A stretch of DNA of 29,094 bases from a virus. Below the pieces are notes generated by a model, which saw only the letters and a program-made list of their open reading frames with translations, had not been told where the DNA came from and made no database searches. Location of the stretch: IMG/VR virus record IMGVR_UViG_3300035670_000998, positions 1 to 29,094 of that record. The stretch is one strand, 5' to 3'. The position numbers and the translations under genes were made by a program. This document shows positions 21,421 to 27,953 of the stretch, piece after piece; the first letter of the stretch is position 1; every line of letters begins with the position of its first letter.

Positions 21421-21600
21421 GAAGAGCAGAGTCCAGTTCTGCTCTTCTTAGTTTATAATTCAATTAATTCTTTTGTCTTAGATGCCTGAAATTAACAAGT
21501 TGATAAACTTATTACTTTAAAACCAACAGGCATCTTAAATGCTAAAATGCAAATGCCATCTTAGTATTTAGTTTCGCCAAACAATTTACCGAGATGGCAA
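21421..21600. other. Three consecutive stem-loops in the gene-free region after the lysin
   Basis: GAAGAGCAGA/TCTGCTCTTC (21421-21447, 7-nt loop); AGATGCCTG/CAGGCATCT (21480-21488 / 21527-21535) enclosing AAGTT-GATA-AACTT; and TGCCATCT/AGATGGCA (21554-21561 / 21592-21599) enclosing GTTT-CGCC-AAAC. The third begins only 5 nt past the lysin stop, so one may end the lysin message, but none has a good T tail on either strand. Strand and role are open. Confidence 0.5.
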
Positions 21601-21604
21601 ACTA

Positions 21605-22429
21605 TTATTTCTTTTTAATTGCGTCTCTTAATGAAAATCCAACAAGTGCTAAAAATATTACATCTAAAGTGTTAAAAATATCTTCTGAAATATAACCCAT
21701 TTGATATAAAACAACTGATAAAACCATAGCTCCAACGCTTACATAAGTTTTATTACCATCAAGTTTTTCATAATAAGGTCTTATTAATTCAACTAACTTG
21801 TTATCAGTCTTAGGAGTTTCAACAACAGATTTAGTTTGATCTTTATTTGACTCTAATTGTTTTATTCTTTCTTTAAGGTTTTTAACTTCATTTTGAACTC
21901 TATTGAAATCATTCTTCCATTTATCTCTTGAAGCTCTCATCTCAATAAGTTTAGTTTCACAAGTATCTGGATTTTCTTGATTTATTTCTTTTACCCATTC
22001 AATTTGAGAACCTAATGGGTCAATGTATCCAGCATAACCATTATTTCTATCTCTTGGGATTGGGAATACTCCAAAATGCAAGTGAGGGCCTGTAGAGTTA
22101 CCAGTATTGCCACTAAACCCTACAAAATCTCCAGCTTTAACTTTATCTCCTACTTTTAGGGAAAAATCTCTTAAATGAGCGTATAAAACTCCACAAGTAT
22201 CGTTCTCAATCTTTACATAAATGCCATAACCTTTAACATCATTAGTAGTTTCAGTTACAGTTCCATTGATACAAGATAAAAGTTTAGTTCCTATAGGTGT
22301 TGGGATATCAATTCCATTATGTCCTTTCATTCCAAAAGGAGCATACCAATCAGGGTTTTCTCCAAAATATTGGGAATAACCTAATTCTTTACCTTCATAA
22401 AGTCCTGCTTGAAGTTCTATCTTTGACAT
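21605..22429 (-). CDS. M23-family peptidoglycan endopeptidase (lysin) with C-terminal membrane segments
   Basis: A 274-aa lysin. The N-terminal M23 domain carries the zinc ligands GHNGID (His 37, Asp 41) and GPHLHFG (His 118), with His 85 in LYAHLRD; this fold cleaves peptide cross-links. A coiled coil follows at about 155-200 (RIKQLESNK), then two hydrophobic stretches at about 228-268 (YVSVGAMVLSVVLYQMGYI, LDVIFLALVGFSL), which suggests membrane anchoring or a holin-like function. No signal peptide. It sits in a lysis neighbourhood with the coiled-coil/TM protein at 23039-23227. The -10 of a late-type promoter ends 6 nt before ATG. Confidence 0.88.
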   Translation of the reverse strand: MSKIELQAGLYEGKELGYSQYFGENPDWYAPFGMKGHNGIDIPTPIGTKLLSCINGTVTETTNDVKGYGIYVKIENDTCGVLYAHLRDFSLKVGDKVKAGDFVGFSGNTGNSTGPHLHFGVFPIPRDRNNGYAGYIDPLGSQIEWVKEINQENPDTCETKLIEMRASRDKWKNDFNRVQNEVKNLKERIKQLESNKDQTKSVVETPKTDNKLVELIRPYYEKLDGNKTYVSVGAMVLSVVLYQMGYISEDIFNTLDVIFLALVGFSLRDAIKKK

Positions 22430-22435
22430 GACTTA

Positions 22436-22464
22436 TAAATAATATATTTTATCTTTTTCTTAAA
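22436..22464 (-). promoter_or_regulatory. Late-type promoter of the lysin, leaderless
   Basis: Minus strand: weak -35 TTTAAG (22464-22459), 17 nt, TATTTA (22441-22436), TAAGTC, ATG. The -10 and its 6-nt distance to ATG match the other late promoters; the -35 does not match well. Confidence 0.5.
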
Positions 22465-22730
22465 GAGAGATTTATTAGAAGTTTAGACTTTTTATATTTA
22501 TCAACTTCTTTTTTAACAAAGTAAGTTACATAAACAAAAAAATTTACAGTTCTATTTTTTTTCTTGTACTTATCTAAACCTTTTTTTATACCTATTAAAA
22601 CACTTGGTCTTAGTTCTTCAGGTTCGAAATTCTTATCTTGAAATACAAGGCACATATAGTCTGTAAAGTTATCGTGATTAAAATTTGTTTCAAATGTTTG
22701 GTTTTCCATAGTTTTAGTAAATGAGGACAT
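22449..22730 (-). CDS. Sigma region 2-like small protein, 93 aa
   Basis: The central part (about 39-80) is LRPSVLIGIKKGLDKYKKKN followed by RTVNFFVYVTYFVKKEVDKY. That pattern (helix, I-KGL--Y, F--Y-T---V---K) resembles sigma70 region 2.2-2.4 and the core of T4 gp55 as I recall it, without regions 3 and 4. If real, it would be a minimal late sigma factor. The likeness is by eye. It sits between the GC-rich acidic gene and the lysin. Start ATG 22730 lies at the edge of a hairpin that would hide its ribosome site (GAGGAC). An alternative start is ATG 22709. Confidence 0.45.
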   Translation of the reverse strand: MSSFTKTMENQTFETNFNHDNFTDYMCLVFQDKNFEPEELRPSVLIGIKKGLDKYKKKNRTVNFFVYVTYFVKKEVDKYKKSKLLINLSLRKR

Positions 22731-22746
22731 TTTAAGTCCGTCCTCA
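22722..22746 (-). promoter_or_regulatory. Hairpin covering the ribosome site and start of the sigma-like gene
   Basis: Minus strand TGAGGAC (22746-22740), 11-nt loop, GTCCTCA (22728-22722). The 5' arm holds the only SD-like sequence (GAGGA) and the G of the start codon is in the 3' arm. It lacks a T tail, so it is not a typical terminator. Confidence 0.45.
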
Positions 22747-22758
22747 AGACTTTAGTTG

Positions 22759-22953
22759 CTACTTCTTACGATTGCGTGTGCGAGTAATCTCGCCATCCTC
22801 TTCGGCATCATCTCGTGCCGTGTGCCACGCCTGACTTGCCTGACTACGAGTAGTATTCGTGTCGTTCTTTGCGTCATACTGAGTGTAATGACCAGTAGTT
22901 TCTTCCTCGTCATCCATATCTTCAGCAAGTGCAACCCATCCTAACCATCCCAT
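22759..22953 (-). CDS. GC-rich acidic small protein, 64 aa
   Basis: The reading frame begins at ATG 22953 after AAGGAGGGTG, a strong ribosome site. The product starts hydrophobic (MGWLGWVALAEDMDDEEETT), continues Asp/Asn/Thr-rich, and ends basic (ITRTRNRKK). Base composition is about 50% G+C or more in the parts counted, far above the surrounding genes, so recent acquisition is likely. It has its own sigma70 promoter (23002-23030). Overlapping frames on both strands of this GC-rich stretch are shadows. Function unknown. Confidence 0.65.
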   Translation of the reverse strand: MGWLGWVALAEDMDDEEETTGHYTQYDAKNDTNTTRSQASQAWHTARDDAEEDGEITRTRNRKK

Positions 22954-22982
22954 AACACCCTCCTTGTGGGTTTTGGTTTATA

Positions 22983-22996
22983 TACCCTTTCGGGTA
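22983..22996 (-). promoter_or_regulatory. 5'-terminal GAAA-tetraloop hairpin in the leader
   Basis: Minus strand TACCC-GAAA-GGGTA at the predicted 5' end of the transcript from 23002-23030. Such end hairpins often stabilise mRNA. Confidence 0.5.
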
Positions 22997-23001
22997 ACTA
23001 T

Positions 23002-23030
23002 ATTATCTACCAACCATTGGTATTAGTCAA
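23002..23030 (-). promoter_or_regulatory. Promoter with palindromic operator, upstream of the GC-rich gene
   Basis: Minus strand TTGACT (23030-23025), 17 nt, GATAAT (23007-23002). The spacer is filled by the palindrome TACCAA-TGG-TTGGTA (23022-23008), which joins the -10 to form TTGGTAGATAAT. Strong promoter and operator-like. It would drive the acidic gene, the sigma-like gene and the lysin. Confidence 0.75.
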
Positions 23031-23038
23031 GTATAAAA

Positions 23039-23227
23039 TTATTTATAAAAGTGAGTAAAGGCAAATTGGATTGCCATAGCAAGACCAATGCCTATAAAGA
23101 TATATTTTTGTAATCCTTCAATTTTTCTTTCAATATTAGGGAGTTTGTTATGGACTACATTATCAAGGTTTTCCTTGATGTTTTCAACTTTTTCTTCAAG
23201 CTTTGCCATTCTTTCAGCCATCTTCAT
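23039..23227 (-). CDS. Coiled-coil/transmembrane lysis-type protein (XhlA-like), 62 aa
   Basis: An N-terminal coiled coil (MAERMAKLEEKVENIKENLD, NKLPNIERKIEGLQ) precedes one C-terminal transmembrane segment (YIFIGIGLAMAIQFAFTHFY). This is the layout of small haemolysin XhlA-like/holin accessory proteins found in phage lysis cassettes. It overlaps the upstream fibre-type gene by ATGA. ATG 23221 is an alternative start. Confidence 0.7.
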   Translation of the reverse strand: MKMAERMAKLEEKVENIKENLDNVVHNKLPNIERKIEGLQKYIFIGIGLAMAIQFAFTHFYK

Positions 23228-23910
23228 ATCAGGTGGTACAAAAATGCTCCCCCAGCAGGTGCTTTATACTTTAATTCAACTGCTAATGCTGTAATTCTTC
23301 CTCCAGTACCTGTATAAGACCAATCAACAGAAGTATCATTGCTATCTTTAAATTCATTTTCTAATTGGTGATTAACATTAACTTCAGCAAGTTCAGTAAA
23401 ACCACTACCAGGAGTAATAGAGCCTGTACCTCCTGTGGAGTTTAATCTCATAGCGCCAAAAGTTGCATTATTAACATTTGAAAATGCTCCTAAGGTAACA
23501 GTAACAGTTCCTGTTGTTGGAGGTGAGTCTAAAACAGTTGTAGCACTTTGAACAATAGCGTTAGAAGCGTTTGTTCCTCCAATATCTGTATTATCATATT
23601 CAGTTACTATCCAATGTGTTGAATCTGAGTTACCAGATAATGTAATAGTTAAAGTCCCTGTAGAAGTAGAAGAAGATACTGCTCTAAGTAAAGTGTTTCT
23701 TTGGTAACCATCTCCAGTTACACAATTTGTTATTGCTGTAAAAGTTAATCCACAACCTGTAACTGATGCAACTATTGGAGCAGGTCTTTCAGCACAACCA
23801 ACACTAATTAAAATTAATTTATTTGGTTTAGGAGAAATAGTTGCAGTAGTAAAACTATTAGTTTCTGTTGTAGTACCACCAGATGTAAGTAAAGTAGCTT
23901 TAACACCCAT
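23224..23910 (-). CDS. Beta-rich virion surface protein, 228 aa
   Basis: Almost entirely Ser/Thr/Gly/Asn-rich beta structure (STSTGTLTITLSGNSDSTHW, TTGTVTVTLGAFSNVNNATF), with little charge. This pattern occurs in phage tail-fibre tips and decoration proteins (domain of the type LILISVGC ... GLTFTAI ... LLRAVSS). The start is coupled to the preceding stop (TAATG). Neighbouring genes encode fibre and nozzle, so tail-associated adhesion is likely. Confidence 0.6.
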   Translation of the reverse strand: MGVKATLLTSGGTTTETNSFTTATISPKPNKLILISVGCAERPAPIVASVTGCGLTFTAITNCVTGDGYQRNTLLRAVSSSTSTGTLTITLSGNSDSTHWIVTEYDNTDIGGTNASNAIVQSATTVLDSPPTTGTVTVTLGAFSNVNNATFGAMRLNSTGGTGSITPGSGFTELAEVNVNHQLENEFKDSNDTSVDWSYTGTGGRITALAVELKYKAPAGGAFLYHLI

Positions 23911-24803
23911 TACAAGTTTTCACCAACAATGTAACCATCATAATATCCTGATGCTGTGCATAAGAATCCTACGACATCAGTTTTTGAAGCTGTTGAGGTT
24001 AAAGTTGGAGCTGTGCCTCCTGCCCAGTAAATTGTAGATGGGAATACCACTCTTCTATTACCACTTCCATCTTGTCCAAGTCTTGCGATTATTGCCTGAC
24101 CTGCAACAGGATTTGCAAATGAAATAGTTGTTGTAGCGTTTGATAATGTTAGTGAATGTATATTTGAATATCCAAAATCAAATGTTGATGTAGCATTTGA
24201 GATTAGTTTTGTTTCTACAGGGATATAAGTTCTATTTACAAAAGAAGTAGAAACTAAAGATGCACCTGTGATAGTTGTGTTGTTTATTGTTAAACCTTCA
24301 AAAGAAGAATTGTATATATTAACTGAGGCTAAAGAACCTGCAGCAATAGAAAAGTTATTAATAACAGCATCATTAATAATAGGGTTATTTAAGGTAACTG
24401 AAGCAAGTGAGATTGATGATAGGGTTTTGTGAGTTCCATCAGCGTTGTGCTGTGTTGTAAAAACATCATTAATAGCATTACCCCATGTAACATCCGGTAC
24501 AAATTCAACGACTGCTCCGATAGAGTGTCCTTGTGCTGATGTTCCAGCTAAACCTCTTGTGAGTCCAGTAACTGTAGATCCGGAAACTCCTGTGTAAGAA
24601 ATATATTCAGTTTTAGTAGGAGTTAAAACACCATTAACATCAACTCTATCAATAACAAGTATTCCAGGCATTGATGAAGATGCTTGTAATTCTAATGCAA
24701 CTGATGAATCTAAAGTAATAGTTCCAATTTCAGCGATTGTTAAAGTACCTGCTAAGGTATGTTGAATTGAGTTTTTTAATGGTACTGAATATAAATTTGC
24801 CAT
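23910..24803 (-). CDS. Tail fibre/receptor-binding type protein, 297 aa
   Basis: N-terminal region (MANLYSVPLKNSIQHTLAGT, EYISYTGVSGSTVTGLTRGL) resembles the attachment domains of phage fibres, with GLTRGLAGTSAQGHSIGA as a recurring motif. The middle has repeated pentapeptide-like beta segments (IINDAVINNFSIAAGSLASV, NTTITGASLVSTSF) consistent with a beta-helix. The C-terminal part (ITFANP-type stretch, GSGNRRVVFPSTIYWAGGTA) resembles fibre-tip domains. A late-type promoter with the -10 6 nt before ATG precedes it. Confidence 0.7.
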   Translation of the reverse strand: MANLYSVPLKNSIQHTLAGTLTIAEIGTITLDSSVALELQASSSMPGILVIDRVDVNGVLTPTKTEYISYTGVSGSTVTGLTRGLAGTSAQGHSIGAVVEFVPDVTWGNAINDVFTTQHNADGTHKTLSSISLASVTLNNPIINDAVINNFSIAAGSLASVNIYNSSFEGLTINNTTITGASLVSTSFVNRTYIPVETKLISNATSTFDFGYSNIHSLTLSNATTTISFANPVAGQAIIARLGQDGSGNRRVVFPSTIYWAGGTAPTLTSTASKTDVVGFLCTASGYYDGYIVGENL

Positions 24804-24809
24804 AAATTA

Positions 24810-24838
24810 GAAATATAAAAGATTTGACTTATTTTCAA
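24810..24838 (-). promoter_or_regulatory. Late-type promoter, leaderless, of the 297-aa fibre gene
   Basis: Minus strand TTGAAA (24838-24833), 17 nt, TATTTC (24815-24810), TAATTT, ATG 24803. Confidence 0.7.
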
Positions 24839-26797
24839 CTATATTCTTAAAGATGAAGATATAGAACCTTCTGGCTGGTAAGTTGCAGACATTTTTAACT
24901 CTGCAAATTCAAAGTTAGATTGTGCTGTTGATTGGATAATTTCAAATTGGATGGTTCTTGCAGTTTTATATAAATTTAACCATCTAATAATGTCTTCAGG
25001 GTCTGATATTAATACATTAGTATTTGATTGACCCCAAGCATGAGAACCCCAAAGATCAGTACCCCATCCAGTACCACCACTTGTTGATGATACTTCAAAA
25101 GATTTTGCTATAACTGAAGTAGTACCATCTCTATTTTCAATAATAATATTTACACTGACAGTTCCGGATACATTTCTAAATAATAAATACATCTGTCTTA
25201 CTACTTTAAGAACTGACCAATTATCAAATGTTTCTTTTTTAGTAACCATTTGTTTTGTAATTGAAATTCCAGAGTCTGTTAAATAAAGGTCTGAAAACTC
25301 TCTAACAATTCCATCATCACATCCGGCTAAGTAATGGAATTTTCCATTGTCATCAATGTATTCATACCAAGATGTAATACCAAAAGGTGTTTGCCATGCT
25401 CCCATAAAACACCCTCTTTGATAATCATAAATCCAAGTTTGTTTTAAATCTTTAAATGAGAAAAGATATTTGTAATCCATATATCCAGCACATACTTGTT
25501 TAGAATCAGTGTCAGATAAAGCATCTACAAATGGTCTAATTCTCTCACTAACTTCTCTTGTTCTTAAAATGTTAAAGTAGTTTGCTTCTGGGCCAACAGT
25601 TTGAAGTCCTTGAGATCCAAAATAAAATGTATTGTTTTGAATATTTTTTATACCCTTAAAGTTAGAAGCTCCTGCAACTGATATTTGTTGAACTACTGGA
25701 TTTAAAATAGAGTAATTTCCAAATGTAATGTAATCCAATACAACTTGATGAATTGAATTATTCATAAATACAAGGATTGATGCAGATAATGATGCACCTA
25801 CTGCATTTGTTGCAACTACTTCAATTCCTGTAATCTCATCTCCTGAATCTGGAGCAACTTTTATAAATCCACCACCATTTTGCCAATTAAATCTATCTTG
25901 ATATGGGTATTTTCCTGAAATCATTACCATTGTAGGATCGCCATCAATTCCAGCAAGAATTAGTCTGTCATCAAACCTCTTTATAAATTTAGCCTTAACA
26001 CCTCCTGTAGTGTCTGTACTTGGTGCAAAAGTAGAAGATTGAGGTAATCCATTATCTATAATTGAAGTAACTGTAGGGCCGACTGTAGCAATTAATGTTT
26101 CTTCACCTGGAAGTCCTGCATATACACCAAATCCAGTTATAGCACCAGATGCTGTTGAAGGCTGACTCCAAGCAATATTTGCTATAAATGTTTCTCTATC
26201 AAAGTTTGCATTACTTAAAAATACAGGGTCTGAAGGTAAAGTTTCTCCAGTAGTTGAAAATGCTGTTATTGTATAACTCCAGACAGCAGTTCCAGTAGCA
26301 CCAGAAACCAATGAAACTCCTCCTGAAAGAGTTGGTCTAGATATAGCTGTATAAGTTGAGATAGATGTTCCATCATATCTTGATAAATTGTTTGAAGAAC
26401 TTGCGATATATTCATAGTTTCCAATTTGAGTAAATGAAGCAACACAGCCTGAGGCAAATGAAGCTCCTGCGATAATATTATAAGAAGCACCGGATTGTTT
26501 TACAAGATAACCTGCATCAGTTAGTGCTAATAAATCTCTAGTTCCGGTATTTATATTGTTATAAACATCTATAAACTTAACATCACCAGATCCGGCAGTA
26601 AAATAGGTTTCAGAACCCCATCTTGAAGTTACAACTCCTTTACCAATAAGCATACAGTTATCTGCTTTGACTAATTCGTCTTTTTTAATTTCTGTTGGTT
26701 TATAGAAAGTATTTAGTCCTCCAGAGAAGCCTTCGTATTTAGCTTCATATATCTTTTGAGGTGAAAATGATGGGATTCTTGTGCTTAAACTTGGCAT
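24839..26797 (-). CDS. Tail nozzle / stabilisation-type protein, 652 aa
   Basis: The N-terminus has YEAKYEGFSGGLNTFYKPTE and ELVKADNCMLIGKGVVTSRW, the FSGGLN...N---G-V--R-G pattern typical of phage stabilisation and nozzle proteins (P22 gp10-type; SU10-like nozzle). The rest is beta-propeller-like with repeated YL-S-W and DG segments (LAGCDDGIVREFSDLY, RLILAGIDGDPTMVMI). It follows directly the putative adaptor and shares a TAATG junction with it. It would close the tail tube below the portal. Confidence 0.75.
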   Translation of the reverse strand: MPSLSTRIPSFSPQKIYEAKYEGFSGGLNTFYKPTEIKKDELVKADNCMLIGKGVVTSRWGSETYFTAGSGDVKFIDVYNNINTGTRDLLALTDAGYLVKQSGASYNIIAGASFASGCVASFTQIGNYEYIASSSNNLSRYDGTSISTYTAISRPTLSGGVSLVSGATGTAVWSYTITAFSTTGETLPSDPVFLSNANFDRETFIANIAWSQPSTASGAITGFGVYAGLPGEETLIATVGPTVTSIIDNGLPQSSTFAPSTDTTGGVKAKFIKRFDDRLILAGIDGDPTMVMISGKYPYQDRFNWQNGGGFIKVAPDSGDEITGIEVVATNAVGASLSASILVFMNNSIHQVVLDYITFGNYSILNPVVQQISVAGASNFKGIKNIQNNTFYFGSQGLQTVGPEANYFNILRTREVSERIRPFVDALSDTDSKQVCAGYMDYKYLFSFKDLKQTWIYDYQRGCFMGAWQTPFGITSWYEYIDDNGKFHYLAGCDDGIVREFSDLYLTDSGISITKQMVTKKETFDNWSVLKVVRQMYLLFRNVSGTVSVNIIIENRDGTTSVIAKSFEVSSTSGGTGWGTDLWGSHAWGQSNTNVLISDPEDIIRWLNLYKTARTIQFEIIQSTAQSNFEFAELKMSATYQPEGSISSSLRI

Positions 26798-27456
26798 TAT
26801 CCATCAACTCCCATTGTGAAACCAAATGTATTCATAGGTATCCTATTTAGCCTTCCAAAAGGCACATTCTGTTCCTCAATGGTGTTTGCAAGAAGTCTTT
26901 GAGCTTCTGCATAAAGTTGTGGGAATCTTGAATCTCCTCTTGCCTGAAAGACCATAGAAGCAACTCTTTTTACCAAATATTGTGAAGATGCTACTGGAAC
27001 AAAGTCAGTCATAGTAGCAACTGATGATGGGAATGACATGTAATCAATTACAAGCGAAACCCCAGAAGGCAATGCGTTTATAAATTGAATTGATTTAGAA
27101 AGAATTGGGCCTGTAATATAGGCATCAGTTGTGTTTGCATCTTTATTAAATCTATCTTCACCAAGAATTAATTTATGCTCAATTTTATTTCCATTATCAG
27201 TGTATTCCCATACAGAAGATAGAGGCTGTCTAAAGTTTGTAGGAAGACCAATAGATGCTGTAGATTCGTTTGAAGTAACAATAGGAAATTGAACTCTTAG
27301 ATCTTGCCAGGTATAAGCATCAGCCCATTCACCTAAAGCATCATTTATGTATGCAAGTCTTACATCAAGATCAGTTCCTACTGGAAGGATTGCATCTTGC
27401 TCAGTTAAAGCACCAACTGATTTTAATATTGTACCTGCGTCATAATAAATGGTCAT
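26797..27456 (-). CDS. Tail adaptor / head-tail connector-type protein, 219 aa
   Basis: A mostly helical N-terminus (AGTILKSVGALTEQDAILPV, LDVRLAYINDALGEWADAYT, WQDLR), a central beta part and a C-terminal helical arm (YLVKRVASMVFQARGDSRFP, YAEAQRLLANTIEEQNVPFG). The pattern ALGEWADAYTWQ and the position before the nozzle are those of podoviral adaptor proteins that dock on the portal. A late-type promoter with TTGAAA precedes it. It is translationally coupled to the nozzle gene. Confidence 0.7.
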   Translation of the reverse strand: MTIYYDAGTILKSVGALTEQDAILPVGTDLDVRLAYINDALGEWADAYTWQDLRVQFPIVTSNESTASIGLPTNFRQPLSSVWEYTDNGNKIEHKLILGEDRFNKDANTTDAYITGPILSKSIQFINALPSGVSLVIDYMSFPSSVATMTDFVPVASSQYLVKRVASMVFQARGDSRFPQLYAEAQRLLANTIEEQNVPFGRLNRIPMNTFGFTMGVDG

Positions 27457-27462
27457 AGTAGA

Positions 27463-27491
27463 GAAATATAAAATTAAGGTAAGGTTTTCAA
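27463..27491 (-). promoter_or_regulatory. Late-type promoter, leaderless, of the adaptor gene
   Basis: Minus strand TTGAAA (27491-27486), 17 nt, TATTTC (27468-27463), TCTACT, ATG 27456. Confidence 0.7.
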
Positions 27492-27494
27492 CTG

Positions 27495-27674
27495 CTAGTT
27501 AGAAACTTCTTCTATTTCTTCAGCTTTAATCTCAAATTTAGGTTCGTTTGCTTTTTCAACAATTAGTTTAAAAGCATTCTGAATTGTCTGATGTTCCTGC
27601 AGAGTTCCCTTATATTGAGATATAACTTGAGAAATTATTTGTATTGCTTGTTCCAAATTAACATTCTGTTGCAT
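27495..27674 (-). CDS. Small helical protein, 59 aa
   Basis: This frame starts at ATG 27674, 17 nt inside the end of the preceding gene. The product (LEQAIQIISQVISQYKGTLQ, TIQNAFKLIVEKAN, acidic tail EIKAEEIEEVSN) has the same helical layout as the 62-aa protein at 17849-18037, and both fit a small-protein type common in phage genomes. Function unknown. Confidence 0.6.
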   Translation of the reverse strand: MQQNVNLEQAIQIISQVISQYKGTLQEHQTIQNAFKLIVEKANEPKFEIKAEEIEEVSN

Positions 27675-27939
27675 CTTTAAACAAACCTTTCTCTATAAGT
27701 TTAGCATAAAGCTGTGGTTCAATATCTTTAGTTTCATCAAAGGTAAAGTCCTCATCTGAGTAAGTTTCTCTGTTTCTATCAACAAACTCTTCCCCATTCT
27801 CAAATGCTTGCTTATTTACATAAGAAGCAATGCCAATGCTACAGTATTTATTTTCATAATCTAACTCAATTATCTCATCAATAATATGATAACTTCCTGT
27901 TGTTCCATTTGGTAATAATATTTCTTTACAAAGTGCCAT
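27658..27939 (-). CDS. Small protein of the tail-fibre neighbourhood, 93 aa
   Basis: Starts MALCKEILLPNGTTGSYHII, ELDYENKYCSIGIASYVNKQ; the pattern EILLPNG--(S/N)YH-I ... IASY resembles small proteins often found beside phage tail fibres. ATG 27939 is chosen because AAAGGAAG lies about 4-6 nt before it; the longer frame from 27978 would overlap the fibre gene. Function unknown; a fibre-assembly role is possible. Confidence 0.65.
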   Translation of the reverse strand: MALCKEILLPNGTTGSYHIIDEIIELDYENKYCSIGIASYVNKQAFENGEEFVDRNRETYSDEDFTFDETKDIEPQLYAKLIEKGLFKDATEC

Positions 27940-27953
27940 ACATCTTCCTTTCT

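Noticed and set aside
21100-21604. tRNA or CRISPR array in the gene-free region
   Set aside because: No cloverleaf with a T-loop GGTTCRA pattern and no regularly spaced repeats; the structure is a set of different stem-loops.
22752-22953. Alternative open frames on both strands over the GC-rich gene (60-62 aa)
   Set aside because: Only the frame starting at 22953 has a strong ribosome site; the others are shadows of a GC-rich coding sequence.
23599-23889. Plus-strand open frames inside the structural genes (for example 3599-3889, 9559-9798, 28286-28480 minus)
   Set aside because: They lie wholly within well-supported genes, lack ribosome sites and have unnatural composition.
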